Below are positions 1 through 7,639 of a stretch of 64,000 nucleotides of DNA, piece by piece. Within the stretch, counting starts at the first letter, position 1. Each line of letters begins with the position of its first letter. Source of the DNA: Sphingomonas hengshuiensis. GTDB lineage: Bacteria > Pseudomonadota > Alphaproteobacteria > Sphingomonadales > Sphingomonadaceae. The translations under genes were made by a program, and so were the position numbers. Below the pieces are notes generated by a model. That model did no database searches. It was not told where the DNA came from and saw only the letters and a list, made by a program, of their open reading frames with translations. The DNA lies in contig NZ_CP010836.1 in assembly GCF_000935025.1 (NCBI RefSeq), positions 1,302,001 through 1,366,000 on the forward strand. Direction: 5' to 3'.

Positions 1-179
1 TCGACCTGAACCTGCAACAGCGGATCACCGCCGGGGGGACGGAGTTTACTGTGTTCGGCCTGGTCGAGAACCTGTTCGACAAGGCGCCACCCACTTTCGC
101 CGCGACCGGCATCCTGACGGGCAATCCCTATGACCTGATCGGGCGGCGCTACAAGCTCGGCGCGCGGGTGCAGTTCTGA
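1..179 (+). CDS. TonB-dependent receptor, C-terminal end (partial)
   Basis: This is the last 58 or so codons of an outer-membrane receptor whose start lies left of the window. The reading frame begins at base 3 and ends with TGA at 177-179. The tail has the usual TBDR layout: an ENLFDK motif in the penultimate strand, a short loop, then a final strand (RRYKLGARVQF) ending in phenylalanine, the signal for insertion into the outer membrane. The stop overlaps the start of the serine hydrolase by one base (TGATG), so the two genes are co-translated. With the following MFS transporter and ligW it probably takes up an aromatic lignin-derived acid across the outer membrane; the substrate is inferred from context only. 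Confidence 0.8.
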   Translation, partial: DLNLQQRITAGGTEFTVFGLVENLFDKAPPTFAATGILTGNPYDLIGRRYKLGARVQF

Positions 180-1459
180 TGCATGCGGCAGGGTGCGGGC
201 AGGGGGGGCAGACGCGCCGGCTGCGCGGGATCGTGGCGGTGTCCGCGCTGATCGCGACCACCGCCGTCCCCGCAGCGGCGCAGACGCCGCCTGCGGCGTA
301 CACCGACGACGGACAGGTGCCGTCGGCGGTGCAACAGCTACGGCGGCACCGGGTCGATGCGACGCTCAACGCGCTGACCTTCCGCAACATGGACGAAATC
401 TTCGACACCCGCGTCGTCCCGCGCAGCGGCCCGGTATGGGCGTTGCCACGCCGCGACGCGGCGGCGCTTCCCGGCTACAGCTTTGGGGGCGAGCGCCGTG
501 CGGGCGAGGCGTTCATCGACCGCACCTTCACCAACGCACTGCTGATCATGAAGGACGGCAGGATCGTTTTCGAACGCCATTATAACAATGGCGGCGATGG
601 CGATCACTACATCGCCTATTCGATGTCCAAGACGATCACTGCGATGCTGGTCGGCATCGCACTCGACAAGCGCCTGATCCGGTCGATCGACGACCTCGCG
701 TCCGCCTATGTCCCCGAGCTCAAGAACACCGCCTATGACGGCGTGACCATCCGCCAGCTTCTCCAGATGCGGTCGGGCGCCGACGTGCGCGAGAGCCGCG
801 GTACCGTGGACGGGCGCAAGACCGAGGGACAGCGCGTGTTCGACGACGTCGTAGTCGCCGGCCGGATGCGCTTCGCCGAGGTCGCGCTGGGCGCCCCGCG
901 CGCGGCCCCGCCGGGATCGCGCTTCAACTATTCGACCTTCGACACCGCGATGCTAGGCTGGGTCCTGGAACGCGCGACGCGCCAGCCGGTCGCGACATTC
1001 ATGACGACATGGCTGTGGGAGCCCGCCGGCATGGAATCCTATGGCTATTTCCTCGCCGACGGCCCGCCGGGCGTCGGTCGCGAGATGAACGGCATGGGGT
1101 TCAACGCAACGCTTCGCGACTATGCGCGGCTTGGCCAATTGATGCTGAGCAAGGGCATCGGGCCGGGCGGGCGGCGCATCCTGCCGGCAGGATGGGTGGA
1201 GCAGATGACCACCATCATCCCCTTCGCGCCCGACGCCAGCCGCACGTTCGGTACCGGCTATGGCCTGCAGCTTTGGCGGCTGGACGACAGCACCGCCTAT
1301 GCCGCGGTCGGCCAGCAGGGACAGTATATCTATGTCGATCCGGAGACCCGCACGGTGGTCGTCAAGCTGAGCTATTATCCCCCCGATGCCGGGCCGGAGG
1401 TTGCCGCCGAAGCGGTCGCCTTTTTCCGCGCCGCCGCGCAGTGGACGCCGGCGCCATGA
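179..1459 (+). CDS. Secreted serine hydrolase, beta-lactamase (class C/esterase) family
   Basis: A 426-residue protein with an N-terminal signal peptide (hydrophobic stretch ending in an Ala-rich site near residue 34). It has the fold motifs of the class C beta-lactamase/DD-peptidase/esterase family: S-M-S-K with the nucleophile at about Ser148 and Lys151, then Y-S-T at about Tyr251. Near the C-terminus the usual K/H-T-G motif is replaced by a G-Q-Q-G sequence, which is common in family esterases and 6-aminohexanoate-dimer-hydrolase-like members rather than true beta-lactamases. The gene overlaps its neighbours on both sides (TGATG upstream, ATGA downstream). Its place between a receptor and an aromatic acid transporter suggests a periplasmic esterase or amidase acting on the imported substrate. 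That is inference; antibiotic hydrolysis is not supported. Confidence 0.82.
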   Translation: MHAAGCGQGGQTRRLRGIVAVSALIATTAVPAAAQTPPAAYTDDGQVPSAVQQLRRHRVDATLNALTFRNMDEIFDTRVVPRSGPVWALPRRDAAALPGYSFGGERRAGEAFIDRTFTNALLIMKDGRIVFERHYNNGGDGDHYIAYSMSKTITAMLVGIALDKRLIRSIDDLASAYVPELKNTAYDGVTIRQLLQMRSGADVRESRGTVDGRKTEGQRVFDDVVVAGRMRFAEVALGAPRAAPPGSRFNYSTFDTAMLGWVLERATRQPVATFMTTWLWEPAGMESYGYFLADGPPGVGREMNGMGFNATLRDYARLGQLMLSKGIGPGGRRILPAGWVEQMTTIIPFAPDASRTFGTGYGLQLWRLDDSTAYAAVGQQGQYIYVDPETRTVVVKLSYYPPDAGPEVAAEAVAFFRAAAQWTPAP

Positions 1460-2829
1460 GCGCCGCCGTGCGACCCGCCGCCGATCTCGACGCACTCGTC
1501 GACGGCCAGCGCTTCGGCGCGTTCAATCTCGGCCTGCTGTTCTGGTCGTTCGCCGCGCTGTTCGCGGACGGGTTCGAGATCTCTTCGCTCGGGCTCGCGA
1601 CGCCGCACCTCATCCGCGAATGGGGCGTCCCCGCGAGCAGCCTTGGCCCGATGCTGAGCGCGAGCCTGGTCGGCATCTTTGTCGGCGCGCCGCTGCTCGG
1701 CACGCTCGGCGACCGCTATGGCCGGCGCCTGGCGATCATCGTCGGATGCGTGTTGTTCGGCATCACCACCCTGGCCGTCGCCTTTGCGGACGGCGTGACA
1801 CAGGTCACCATCCTGCGCTTCCTGACCGGAGTCGGGATGGGCGGCGTCATGCCCAATGCGATCGCGCTCAATTCGGAACTCAGTCCGAAGCGGCTGCGGG
1901 CGGCGCTCGTCACGCTGATGTTCCTGGGGATCAGCGCGGGCAGCGCCACCCCACCGCTGGTCGCGCTATGGGGCATGGCCGAATATGGATGGCGGCTCAT
2001 CTTCGTCGTCGGCGGCGGCGTCGCCCTGGTCGCGGCGCTGGGGCTGTTCTTCTTCCTGCCGGAATCGGTGAAGTATCTGCACCGGCGGGGGGCACGCGAT
2101 GCGGAGATTTTGCGCGTGCTGCGCCGCATGCGCCGCGACGTCGCGCTGCCCGAGGGCACCCGCTTCGCGCCGCCGCCCGAGCAGCGCGCCGGCGAAGCCT
2201 CGATCGGCGCGCTGTTTCGCGGCGGGCTGGCGCCGATCACTTTGCTCCTCTGGCTGTGCTTCGCAACCGCGCTGTTGGCGAACTATTTCCTCAACAGTTG
2301 GCTGCCGCTGCTGCTGGAGATGAAGGGCGTGACCGATCGCGACGCGGCGTTGGTCGTCACCTGCTTCCATGTGGGCGGAACGCTCGGCGGCATTGCCATG
2401 GCGGCGCTGCTCGGACGGCTCGGAATGCTGGCGGTTGCGGCGTTGCTGCTGCTCGCGGCACCCGCGGTGGTCGCGTTCGACCTGCCGCAGCTCCCGGCAT
2501 TCTGGCTCGGCCTGCTCGCCGGCTTTGCGGGCTTCGCGATCCTCGGCGCGCAGTTTGGCTGCAACGTCACGGCGGGTATGGTCTATCCCACCGCGTGCCG
2601 CGCCAAGGGGGTGGGCACCGCGCTTGCCGTCGGGCGGATCGGCTCGGTGCTCGGGCCGCTGTTCGGGGCGCAGATGCTGGCGCTGAAGGTGCCGTTGACC
2701 GTGCTGCTGCTCGCGCTGGCGGGACCGATGCTGCTTGGTGGTCTTGGCGCACTGGCGATCGGCGTCATCACCCGGCGTCGCTCCGGCAGCTTTCGGATCA
2801 CGGAGGCCGCGGAACCCGCCGCCGGATAG
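1456..2829 (+). CDS. MFS transporter, aromatic acid:H+ symporter (AAHS) type
   Basis: A 457-residue inner-membrane protein with about 12 hydrophobic segments. It carries the AAHS-type acidic motif in TM1 (D38-G-F-E) and the MFS loop 2-3 signature G-D-R-Y-G-R-R (about residues 85-91). The ATG overlaps the serine hydrolase stop (ATGA), so I take this start rather than the longer open frame running back through the hydrolase gene. Family members (PcaK, MhpT, and DdvK of Sphingobium) import aromatic acids with protons. Directly upstream of ligW, the likely cargo is a lignin-derived aromatic acid such as 5,5'-dehydrodivanillate or 5-carboxyvanillate. The family is clear; the substrate is inferred. 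Confidence 0.87.
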   Translation: MSAAVRPAADLDALVDGQRFGAFNLGLLFWSFAALFADGFEISSLGLATPHLIREWGVPASSLGPMLSASLVGIFVGAPLLGTLGDRYGRRLAIIVGCVLFGITTLAVAFADGVTQVTILRFLTGVGMGGVMPNAIALNSELSPKRLRAALVTLMFLGISAGSATPPLVALWGMAEYGWRLIFVVGGGVALVAALGLFFFLPESVKYLHRRGARDAEILRVLRRMRRDVALPEGTRFAPPPEQRAGEASIGALFRGGLAPITLLLWLCFATALLANYFLNSWLPLLLEMKGVTDRDAALVVTCFHVGGTLGGIAMAALLGRLGMLAVAALLLLAAPAVVAFDLPQLPAFWLGLLAGFAGFAILGAQFGCNVTAGMVYPTACRAKGVGTALAVGRIGSVLGPLFGAQMLALKVPLTVLLLALAGPMLLGGLGALAIGVITRRRSGSFRITEAAEPAAG

Positions 2830-2906
2830 CCCGCCAGACCACACAAGATGAGCCCGTCTTCAGGAAGACCGGGCCGACAACCCACAGGAAAGCAGAAGGA
2901 ACGAGC

Positions 2907-3962
2907 ATGTCGCATGAACTGAAGACCGGCGGCGATCGAGGCTATCTCCGGATCGCGACCGAGGAGACTTTCGCAACCCGGGGCCAGGTCGATACCATCC
3001 TGCGCAGCGTGCGCGACGGCACCGCGGACAAGGGTATTCGCTCGCTATGGGGCTTCTACGGCACGAGCCAGTCGCAGCGTGCGACCGAAGTTCTTGATCG
3101 CCTGCTCGATCTGGGTGCGCAGCGGATCGCGCATATGGACGAGGCGGGGATCGATCGCGCGATCCTCGGGCTGACTGCGCCGGGCGTCCAGCCCTTTCCC
3201 GACGTGGCGGAGGCGTGCGCGCTGGCGCGCGACGCCAATGACCAGCTCGCCGCCGCCGTCCAGGCGCATCCCGACCGCTTCGTCGGCCTGACCGCCGTCG
3301 CCCCGCAGGACCCCGAATGGTCGGCCACTGAGATCCTGCGCGGCGCCCGCGACCTGGGGTTCAAGGGCGCGATCATCAACAGCCACACGCAGGGGCATTA
3401 TCTCGACGAGCCGCAGTTCGATCCCATCTTCCGCGCGCTCGTGGAGGCCGATCAGCCGCTGTACCTGCATCCCTCGACGCCACCGGACAACATGATCGAT
3501 CCGATGCTCGAGGCGGGGCTCGACGGTGCCGTGTTCGGCTTCGGGGTCGAAACCGGCCTGCACCTGCTGCGACTGATCACGATCGGCATCTTCGATCGCT
3601 ACCCCACGCTGCAGATCATGGTCGGCCATATGGGAGAAGCGCTGCCCTATTGGCTCTACCGCCTGGACTGGATGCATCAGGCGGGCGTGCGCGGTAAGCG
3701 GTACGAACGCATGAAGCCGCTCAACAAGACGATCCAGGGCTATTTCCAGTCGAACATCCTGGTGACGTCGAGCGGCATGGCATGGGAGCCTGCGATCAAA
3801 TTCTGCCAGCAGGTGATCGGCGAGGACCGCGTGATGTACGCCATGGACTATCCCTATCAATATGAACTGGCCGAGGTCCGCGCGATGGACGCCATGGACA
3901 TGCCGATCGAGACCAAGCGCAAGTTCATGCAAACGAACGCGGAACGCTGGTTCAAACTATGA
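2907..3962 (+). CDS. ligW: 5-carboxyvanillate decarboxylase (amidohydrolase family)
   Basis: A 351-residue TIM-barrel amidohydrolase of the ACMSD/LigW group. It would remove CO2 from 5-carboxyvanillate to give vanillate, a late step in breakdown of the lignin biphenyl 5,5'-dehydrodivanillate. From memory of the characterised sphingomonad LigW proteins the resemblance is strong along the whole length. The four metal ligands fall at the expected numbers: Glu19 in A-T-E-E, His188 in L-H-P, His241 in V-G-H-M-G-E and Asp314 in A-M-D-Y-P. The start at 2907 has an AGAAGGA ribosome site. The gap to the MFS gene is 77 bases. A gamma-resorcylate decarboxylase is the main alternative within the superfamily and is less likely. 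Confidence 0.87.
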   Translation: MSHELKTGGDRGYLRIATEETFATRGQVDTILRSVRDGTADKGIRSLWGFYGTSQSQRATEVLDRLLDLGAQRIAHMDEAGIDRAILGLTAPGVQPFPDVAEACALARDANDQLAAAVQAHPDRFVGLTAVAPQDPEWSATEILRGARDLGFKGAIINSHTQGHYLDEPQFDPIFRALVEADQPLYLHPSTPPDNMIDPMLEAGLDGAVFGFGVETGLHLLRLITIGIFDRYPTLQIMVGHMGEALPYWLYRLDWMHQAGVRGKRYERMKPLNKTIQGYFQSNILVTSSGMAWEPAIKFCQQVIGEDRVMYAMDYPYQYELAEVRAMDAMDMPIETKRKFMQTNAERWFKL

Positions 3963-4131
3963 GAACGGGCACCGCTTTTTCTGCGGGCTGACGGCGCTGG
4001 CGCTGGTTGGACGAACGTTGGCTGGCGCCCGCAGGTCTTCGCCATGGCGCGATATCTGCGAAATTCCTACGCGAACGCCATCGAAGAGTGGAACAGGATG
4101 GTGACTGCCGCATGCCGCACATCCTGGCGTG

Positions 4132-4671
4132 CTATTCGCGCAAATATTTGCCCATGCGAAGGAGCGGCACCGAGACCCCGTCCACGTCCACTGCGGCGGG
4201 TTCGATCACGCGGTATCCGCATGCCACATAGAGCGGCTGCCCGCTAAGTGTCGCCATTAGTTCCACGCGGGCGAAACCTTCGGCGGCAGCCGCCTTTTCG
4301 CACAGGTCAAGGATGCGCCTTCCTACGCCGCGCCGGACGAAATCCGGATGGGTGTACATCGCCCGGACTCGCGCTGCATCCCGAAGCGGATCAAGCAACG
4401 CCGCATCACGCGACGCGCTGTGGTCACCGCCATAGAGCGTCGCACGTCGGCTCCACCCGCCGCAGCCAGCAAGTACGCCGTCCTCCTCCACCATGAAATA
4501 GGTTTGATCGTGGATGAGCTGGGTATCGAGCCCCATGATCGCACGGCTGGCCAGCACCTGCTCGTGCGACAGGAAGCCGATTTGGAGTCGATCAATCGCC
4601 GCTGTCATGAGATCATGGAGCGCGACGAGGTCTGCCAGTGTGGCGAGCCTGGAGGTGACGTCGCCGATCAT
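4132..4671 (-). CDS. GNAT-family N-acetyltransferase
   Basis: A 179-residue acetyltransferase. The acetyl-CoA-binding motif A is recognisable in the run MYTHPDFVRRGVGRRIL (R-R-G-x-G-R), followed by a C-terminal Y-x-x-x-G-Y helix-strand typical of GNAT proteins. I start it at the ATG that overlaps the stop of the upstream MarR-GNAT gene by ATGA (4668-4671); a longer frame exists but lacks a better start. Translational coupling to a transcription factor that itself carries a GNAT domain suggests related substrates or control. No substrate can be named. The downstream gap of 169 bases to ligW lies between convergent genes; it contains an imperfect stem (3981-3988 with 4027-4034) but no convincing terminator. 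Confidence 0.8.
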   Translation of the reverse strand: MIGDVTSRLATLADLVALHDLMTAAIDRLQIGFLSHEQVLASRAIMGLDTQLIHDQTYFMVEEDGVLAGCGGWSRRATLYGGDHSASRDAALLDPLRDAARVRAMYTHPDFVRRGVGRRILDLCEKAAAAEGFARVELMATLSGQPLYVACGYRVIEPAAVDVDGVSVPLLRMGKYLRE

Positions 4672-5618
4672 ATTGCCAGGCCCTCTTGCGCGGTCTCGCG
4701 CTCCGACGGTGGCGCGAGGCGAAGCTGCCACCGTTCCCCGGTGACCGCTTCGCCGAAATCATGATGGACGGCGGTTTCGATCCGCTCGAACCCGTGCCGG
4801 GTATAAAGCCTGCGCGCGGTCTCCAGCACCGCCTGCGTCCAGAGCGTCAGCATCGCGTAGCCCGTGTCCCGCGCGAAGCCGATGCAGGTCCCGACCAACG
4901 CATCGCCGATGCGTCGTCCGCGCGCGAACGGCTCGACATAGAGAAGGCGCAGCCGCGCGATACCGCCACCTTCGTCGGTCAGGAAGATTGATCCGGCCAT
5001 GACGCCGTCAACTTCCGCGACCCAGCATTGCTCGCGTCCTGGCTTGAAATCACGCAGGAACGCAGTCGTCACCTCGCTTTCCACCACCTCCAGGCCGCGT
5101 CCCCAGCCATGACTGTCGGCGTAGAGAATCGACTGCCGAGCGGCGATCCGGCCCATGTCACCGGTCCGGAACGGGCGGATGGTGAAGCCCGATGGGGGCG
5201 TAGCGTCGAGCAGGAGGCGGGCTCTTGCCAGCGCCTCGACCAAGTCGGCCTGTGCGACGGGATCGAGCCGCGCGATCATGCCCGCCACGGCATCGCGCTG
5301 GCGCGCATCAAGCAGCGCGAATGTCTCTCGCCCCGCCTCGGTCAACCGGATCGGACGAGTCCGGGCGTCGGTGCCGCGATCCCGGATGATCCAGCCACGC
5401 TTCTCGAAACGCGTGAGGATGCGACTGACATAGCCGGCATCCATTCCCAGGCTCGCCTGCAGCGCATTGGCGCTTCCCGGTTCATTCACGGCAATCTCGA
5501 ACAGCAGCCGCGCCTCGGGAAGCGTCGCCTCGCTGCCCAGGAACCGCGCATCCAGCGCGCCGGCCAGTTGCGTATAGAAGCGGTTGAAACTGCGAATGGA
5601 GGCAATGGCGTCGGTCAT
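4668..5618 (-). CDS. MarR-GNAT fusion: winged-helix regulator with acetyltransferase domain
   Basis: A 316-residue protein in two parts. Residues about 1-140 form a MarR-type winged helix (R-x-L-F-E-I helix, the G-Y-V-S-R-I-L-T-R-F recognition helix, and a D-x-R wing with R-P-I-R-L-T-E-A-G). Residues about 150-300 are a GNAT acetyltransferase with the R-G-R-R-I-G acetyl-CoA loop. MarR-GNAT fusions are a known family, often annotated as bifunctional regulators. I use the ATG at 5618. A further in-frame ATG at 5657 would translate through a perfect TTGAC-GGA-GTCAA palindrome (5641-5653) that looks like an operator and has no ribosome site in front of it. It is transcribed away from the ECF sigma gene. 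Confidence 0.83.
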   Translation of the reverse strand: MTDAIASIRSFNRFYTQLAGALDARFLGSEATLPEARLLFEIAVNEPGSANALQASLGMDAGYVSRILTRFEKRGWIIRDRGTDARTRPIRLTEAGRETFALLDARQRDAVAGMIARLDPVAQADLVEALARARLLLDATPPSGFTIRPFRTGDMGRIAARQSILYADSHGWGRGLEVVESEVTTAFLRDFKPGREQCWVAEVDGVMAGSIFLTDEGGGIARLRLLYVEPFARGRRIGDALVGTCIGFARDTGYAMLTLWTQAVLETARRLYTRHGFERIETAVHHDFGEAVTGERWQLRLAPPSERETAQEGLAI

Positions 5619-5640
5619 GCAATCAACTGCACCAGAATAC

Positions 5641-5653
5641 TTGACGGAGTCAA
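5641..5653. promoter_or_regulatory. Candidate operator: perfect 5-bp inverted repeat upstream of marR-GNAT
   Basis: TTGAC-GGA-GTCAA, two 5-base arms with a 3-base spacer, lies 23-35 bases upstream of the chosen MarR-GNAT start. Position and symmetry fit an autoregulatory MarR site; binding is inferred. Confidence 0.4.
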
Positions 5654-5743
5654 TCATTTCATGCTGCCCGGGCAGGACGCGGAAACGTCGGCTCGTGAGA
5701 AAGAGCTGATGGAGGACCGACCTTGTCGGCGAAAGAGGTCTAT

Positions 5744-5758
5744 TGCGAGTGACTCGCA
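5744..5758. promoter_or_regulatory. Fur-box-like palindrome upstream of the first ECF sigma gene
   Basis: The sequence TGCGAGT-G-ACTCGCA is a perfect 7-1-7 palindrome and resembles the TGC...GCA Fur boxes described for alphaproteobacteria. It lies 73 bases upstream of the GTG start of the ECF sigma gene at 5831 and heads a set of iron-uptake genes. Repression by Fur with iron is the natural reading, though not shown by sequence alone. Confidence 0.6.
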
Positions 5759-5830
5759 GTTATGCAACTGGAGATCCGGTATGCGCCTGCCCGATTGGTG
5801 GAGAGGCAGGGACAGGAGGCCTCAAGAATC

Positions 5831-6343
5831 GTGTCGCAGGAAGGCGCCGCATTGAAGCTATTCCAGTCGCATCGTGCGTCGCTGGTTGACTATGCGCGCA
5901 CAATTACGGGCAACGAGAGCGCAGCGGAAGATGTGGTGCAGGACGCATGGCTGCGCTTCCGGAACGCCTGCAATGCGGTGACGCTGCGCGAGCCGCTGCA
6001 TTACCTATATCGTATCGTCCGGAATCTCGCGGTGGATGAAAATCGTCGTACTGCCCTCGAAGTGTCGCGTTGTCCGGTGGATGTGGAGGCAATCACCCAT
6101 TCGATCGCCAGCGACGCGCCTTCGCCTGAAGACATCGCGATTGCGCGCAATGAACTGAGGCTTGTCCGCGCCGCGCTCGGCGAATTGCCGGAACGCACGC
6201 GGATCGCTGTGGAAATGCACAGGTTCGGCGGGCACACGCTCGCGCAAATAGCCGGCTCCCTGGGGATTTCGGTCGGGCTCGCCCACACGCTCGTTGCCGA
6301 TGGCATCAAGCATTGCCATTATCGCCGCAAGCGCAGCAAATAA
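5831..6343 (+). CDS. ECF RNA polymerase sigma factor, FecI type (system A)
   Basis: A 170-residue ECF sigma factor. Region 2 is visible as L-V-D-Y-A-R-T-I-T-G-N with the following E-D-V-V-Q-D-A-W-L-R-F helix. Region 4 is visible as the L-P-E-R-T-R...L-A-Q-I-A-G-S-L-G-I-S helix-turn-helix. I choose the GTG at 5831, which has an AGGAGG about 11 bases upstream and gives the usual FecI N-terminus. An in-frame ATG at 5762 would add 23 residues and would begin right after the Fur-like palindrome. The next gene encodes a FecR-type regulator and the one after a receptor with an STN domain, so this is a cell-surface signalling system for iron uptake. Confidence 0.85.
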   Translation: MSQEGAALKLFQSHRASLVDYARTITGNESAAEDVVQDAWLRFRNACNAVTLREPLHYLYRIVRNLAVDENRRTALEVSRCPVDVEAITHSIASDAPSPEDIAIARNELRLVRAALGELPERTRIAVEMHRFGGHTLAQIAGSLGISVGLAHTLVADGIKHCHYRRKRSK

Positions 6344-6481
6344 CATCATGGGCTTTATTCTGAAAATCCAGGCGGGCAGACCTGTCTATAGGGCATGGGC
6401 GACAGTCCTCCTCCAAGGCGATCTGCACGATGGCGCGCGCGGCTACGGCTTGTCGCGGGCCGGGATTGCACCTTGCCGGTA

Positions 6482-7477
6482 ATGGACGAAGCCGAGCGTA
6501 TCCTCGATGAAGCGACCGACTGGCTGCTGGCACTGACCGAAAAGCCGGGTGACCGGCTGATACAGGTACGTTTCCAGCAATGGTTGGCGGCAGACAGGCG
6601 GCATGGCGAAGTTTGGGAAAGCCTCAACCATAGCTATGATCTGATCGGCAAGACGCAGCCGCAAAGGGCGCGGCGACCGGAAGACGGCGCGCGCGCGCCG
6701 TCGCGGCGCTGGTTCCGGCAGCGGGAGCGGGGCGGGCGAGGATCTGGGCATCCGCTCCAGGCTCTCCGCAAGCGGCGCGTATTGGCGGTTGCCGCTTCGG
6801 TTGCGCTGGCAGTCTGGTTGGCGCCGGAAGCCGTGCTTGCCCTGCAGGCCGATCACCGCACGGGTACGGGCGAACTGCAGGTCGCCAAGTTGGAGGACGG
6901 CTCTATCGCGCAGCTTGGGCCGGGGTCAGCAATCCGGGTCCGCTATGCCGGAGGCGAGCGCAGGATAGACCTGCTGGCAGGTCAGGCGCTTTTCGAAGTG
7001 AAGCCCGACAAATCCCGCCCGTTCCGGGTCCATGCCGATGACGTTACTGTTACGGTTCTGGGAACCGGCTTCGATGTTCGCCGCTTGCCGTCCAGGACCG
7101 AAGTGGGTGTGCGGCATGGGCGCGTGCGAGTGGATCGGTCCGCCTATGCGGCAAGCCCCGTGTTTCTCTCGGCCGGCGACTTTGTGGCGATTGGCGAGGA
7201 GGGCAAGGCCGTGACCGACCATGTCGCACCGCAACTCATCGCATCCTGGGCCCTGCGCGAGGTGAACGCGCGGGACCGGGCGGTATCCGATGTGATCGAC
7301 GATATCCGGCCCTGGTATCGGGGCAAGATCATAGTGGCGAGCACGGCGCTGGGCAGACGCCGGGTCAATGGCGTCTATGATCCGCGCGACCCGTCCAAGG
7401 CAATCCGTTCGATGATCCTGCCGCTGGGCGGCGCGGTCACCCAGATTACCCCGTGGGTTATCGTCGTCCATGAGTAA
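6482..7477 (+). CDS. FecR-type anti-sigma/sigma regulator (system A)
   Basis: A 331-residue inner-membrane protein. The N-terminal cytoplasmic domain (D-E-A...W-L-x-A-D-R-R-H) is the DUF4880/FecR N-domain that binds the sigma factor. One transmembrane helix spans about residues 99-120. The periplasmic FecR domain follows, with the L-x-D-G-S...G-S-A-I-R-V pattern and F-R-V-H-A-D-D-V-T-V-T-V-L-G-T-G-F-D strand. The C-terminal part (about 270-331) matches the DUF4974/STN-like domain that meets the receptor N-domain. It sits 138 bases after the sigma gene. It should relay occupancy of the receptor at 7640 to the sigma factor. Confidence 0.87.
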   Translation: MDEAERILDEATDWLLALTEKPGDRLIQVRFQQWLAADRRHGEVWESLNHSYDLIGKTQPQRARRPEDGARAPSRRWFRQRERGGRGSGHPLQALRKRRVLAVAASVALAVWLAPEAVLALQADHRTGTGELQVAKLEDGSIAQLGPGSAIRVRYAGGERRIDLLAGQALFEVKPDKSRPFRVHADDVTVTVLGTGFDVRRLPSRTEVGVRHGRVRVDRSAYAASPVFLSAGDFVAIGEEGKAVTDHVAPQLIASWALREVNARDRAVSDVIDDIRPWYRGKIIVASTALGRRRVNGVYDPRDPSKAIRSMILPLGGAVTQITPWVIVVHE

Positions 7478-7532
7478 AATCGCATAAATTCAAGGAGATG
7501 GGTTCCGTCTCCGAAAAAATCGCAAAAAATCT

Positions 7533-7561
7533 GAAAATTGGTTGGCTTCACAGAGTCCTTG
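7533..7561 (+). promoter_or_regulatory. Candidate FecI-type promoter for the siderophore receptor
   Basis: GAAAAT (7533-7538), a 17-base spacer, then TCCTTG (7556-7561) resembles the FecI-dependent fecA promoter of E. coli (GGAAAT - 17 - TCCTTT). It lies in an AT-rich gap between fecR and the receptor, about 80 bases before the ATG. Confidence 0.42.
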
Positions 7562-7578
7562 TAGCGAGGGTTGTGCGG

Positions 7579-7605
7579 ATGCGAATCATTATCAATTGAT
7601 CGCAT
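7579..7605. promoter_or_regulatory. Fur-box-like site upstream of the siderophore receptor
   Basis: The site has outer arms ATGCGA (7579-7584) and TCGCAT (7600-7605) around an AT-rich core containing AATCATTATCA, which resembles half of the classical Fur box. It is placed between the candidate promoter and the receptor ATG at 7640. Confidence 0.45.
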
Positions 7606-7639
7606 GCCGGCCCGATCTGGATGATTCAGGGATATCGGA

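Noticed and set aside
179..1459. Antibiotic-resistance beta-lactamase
   Set aside because: The fold motifs fit, but the K/H-T-G box is replaced and the gene is embedded in an aromatic uptake operon, pointing to an esterase-type member.
1009..3962. Two long open frames that run through the serine hydrolase, MFS and ligW genes
   Set aside because: The upstream parts are out of the real frames. Proper starts (1456, 2907) have overlap or ribosome-site support and match family N-termini.
2907..3962. Gamma-resorcylate decarboxylase
   Set aside because: It is the same superfamily, but the whole-length resemblance and the numbering of metal ligands fit LigW better.
3963..4131. Short frames and an imperfect 8-base stem after ligW
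   Set aside because: No ribosome site or family signal; the stem arms are 38 bases apart and have no T-run, so neither a gene nor a terminator is supported.
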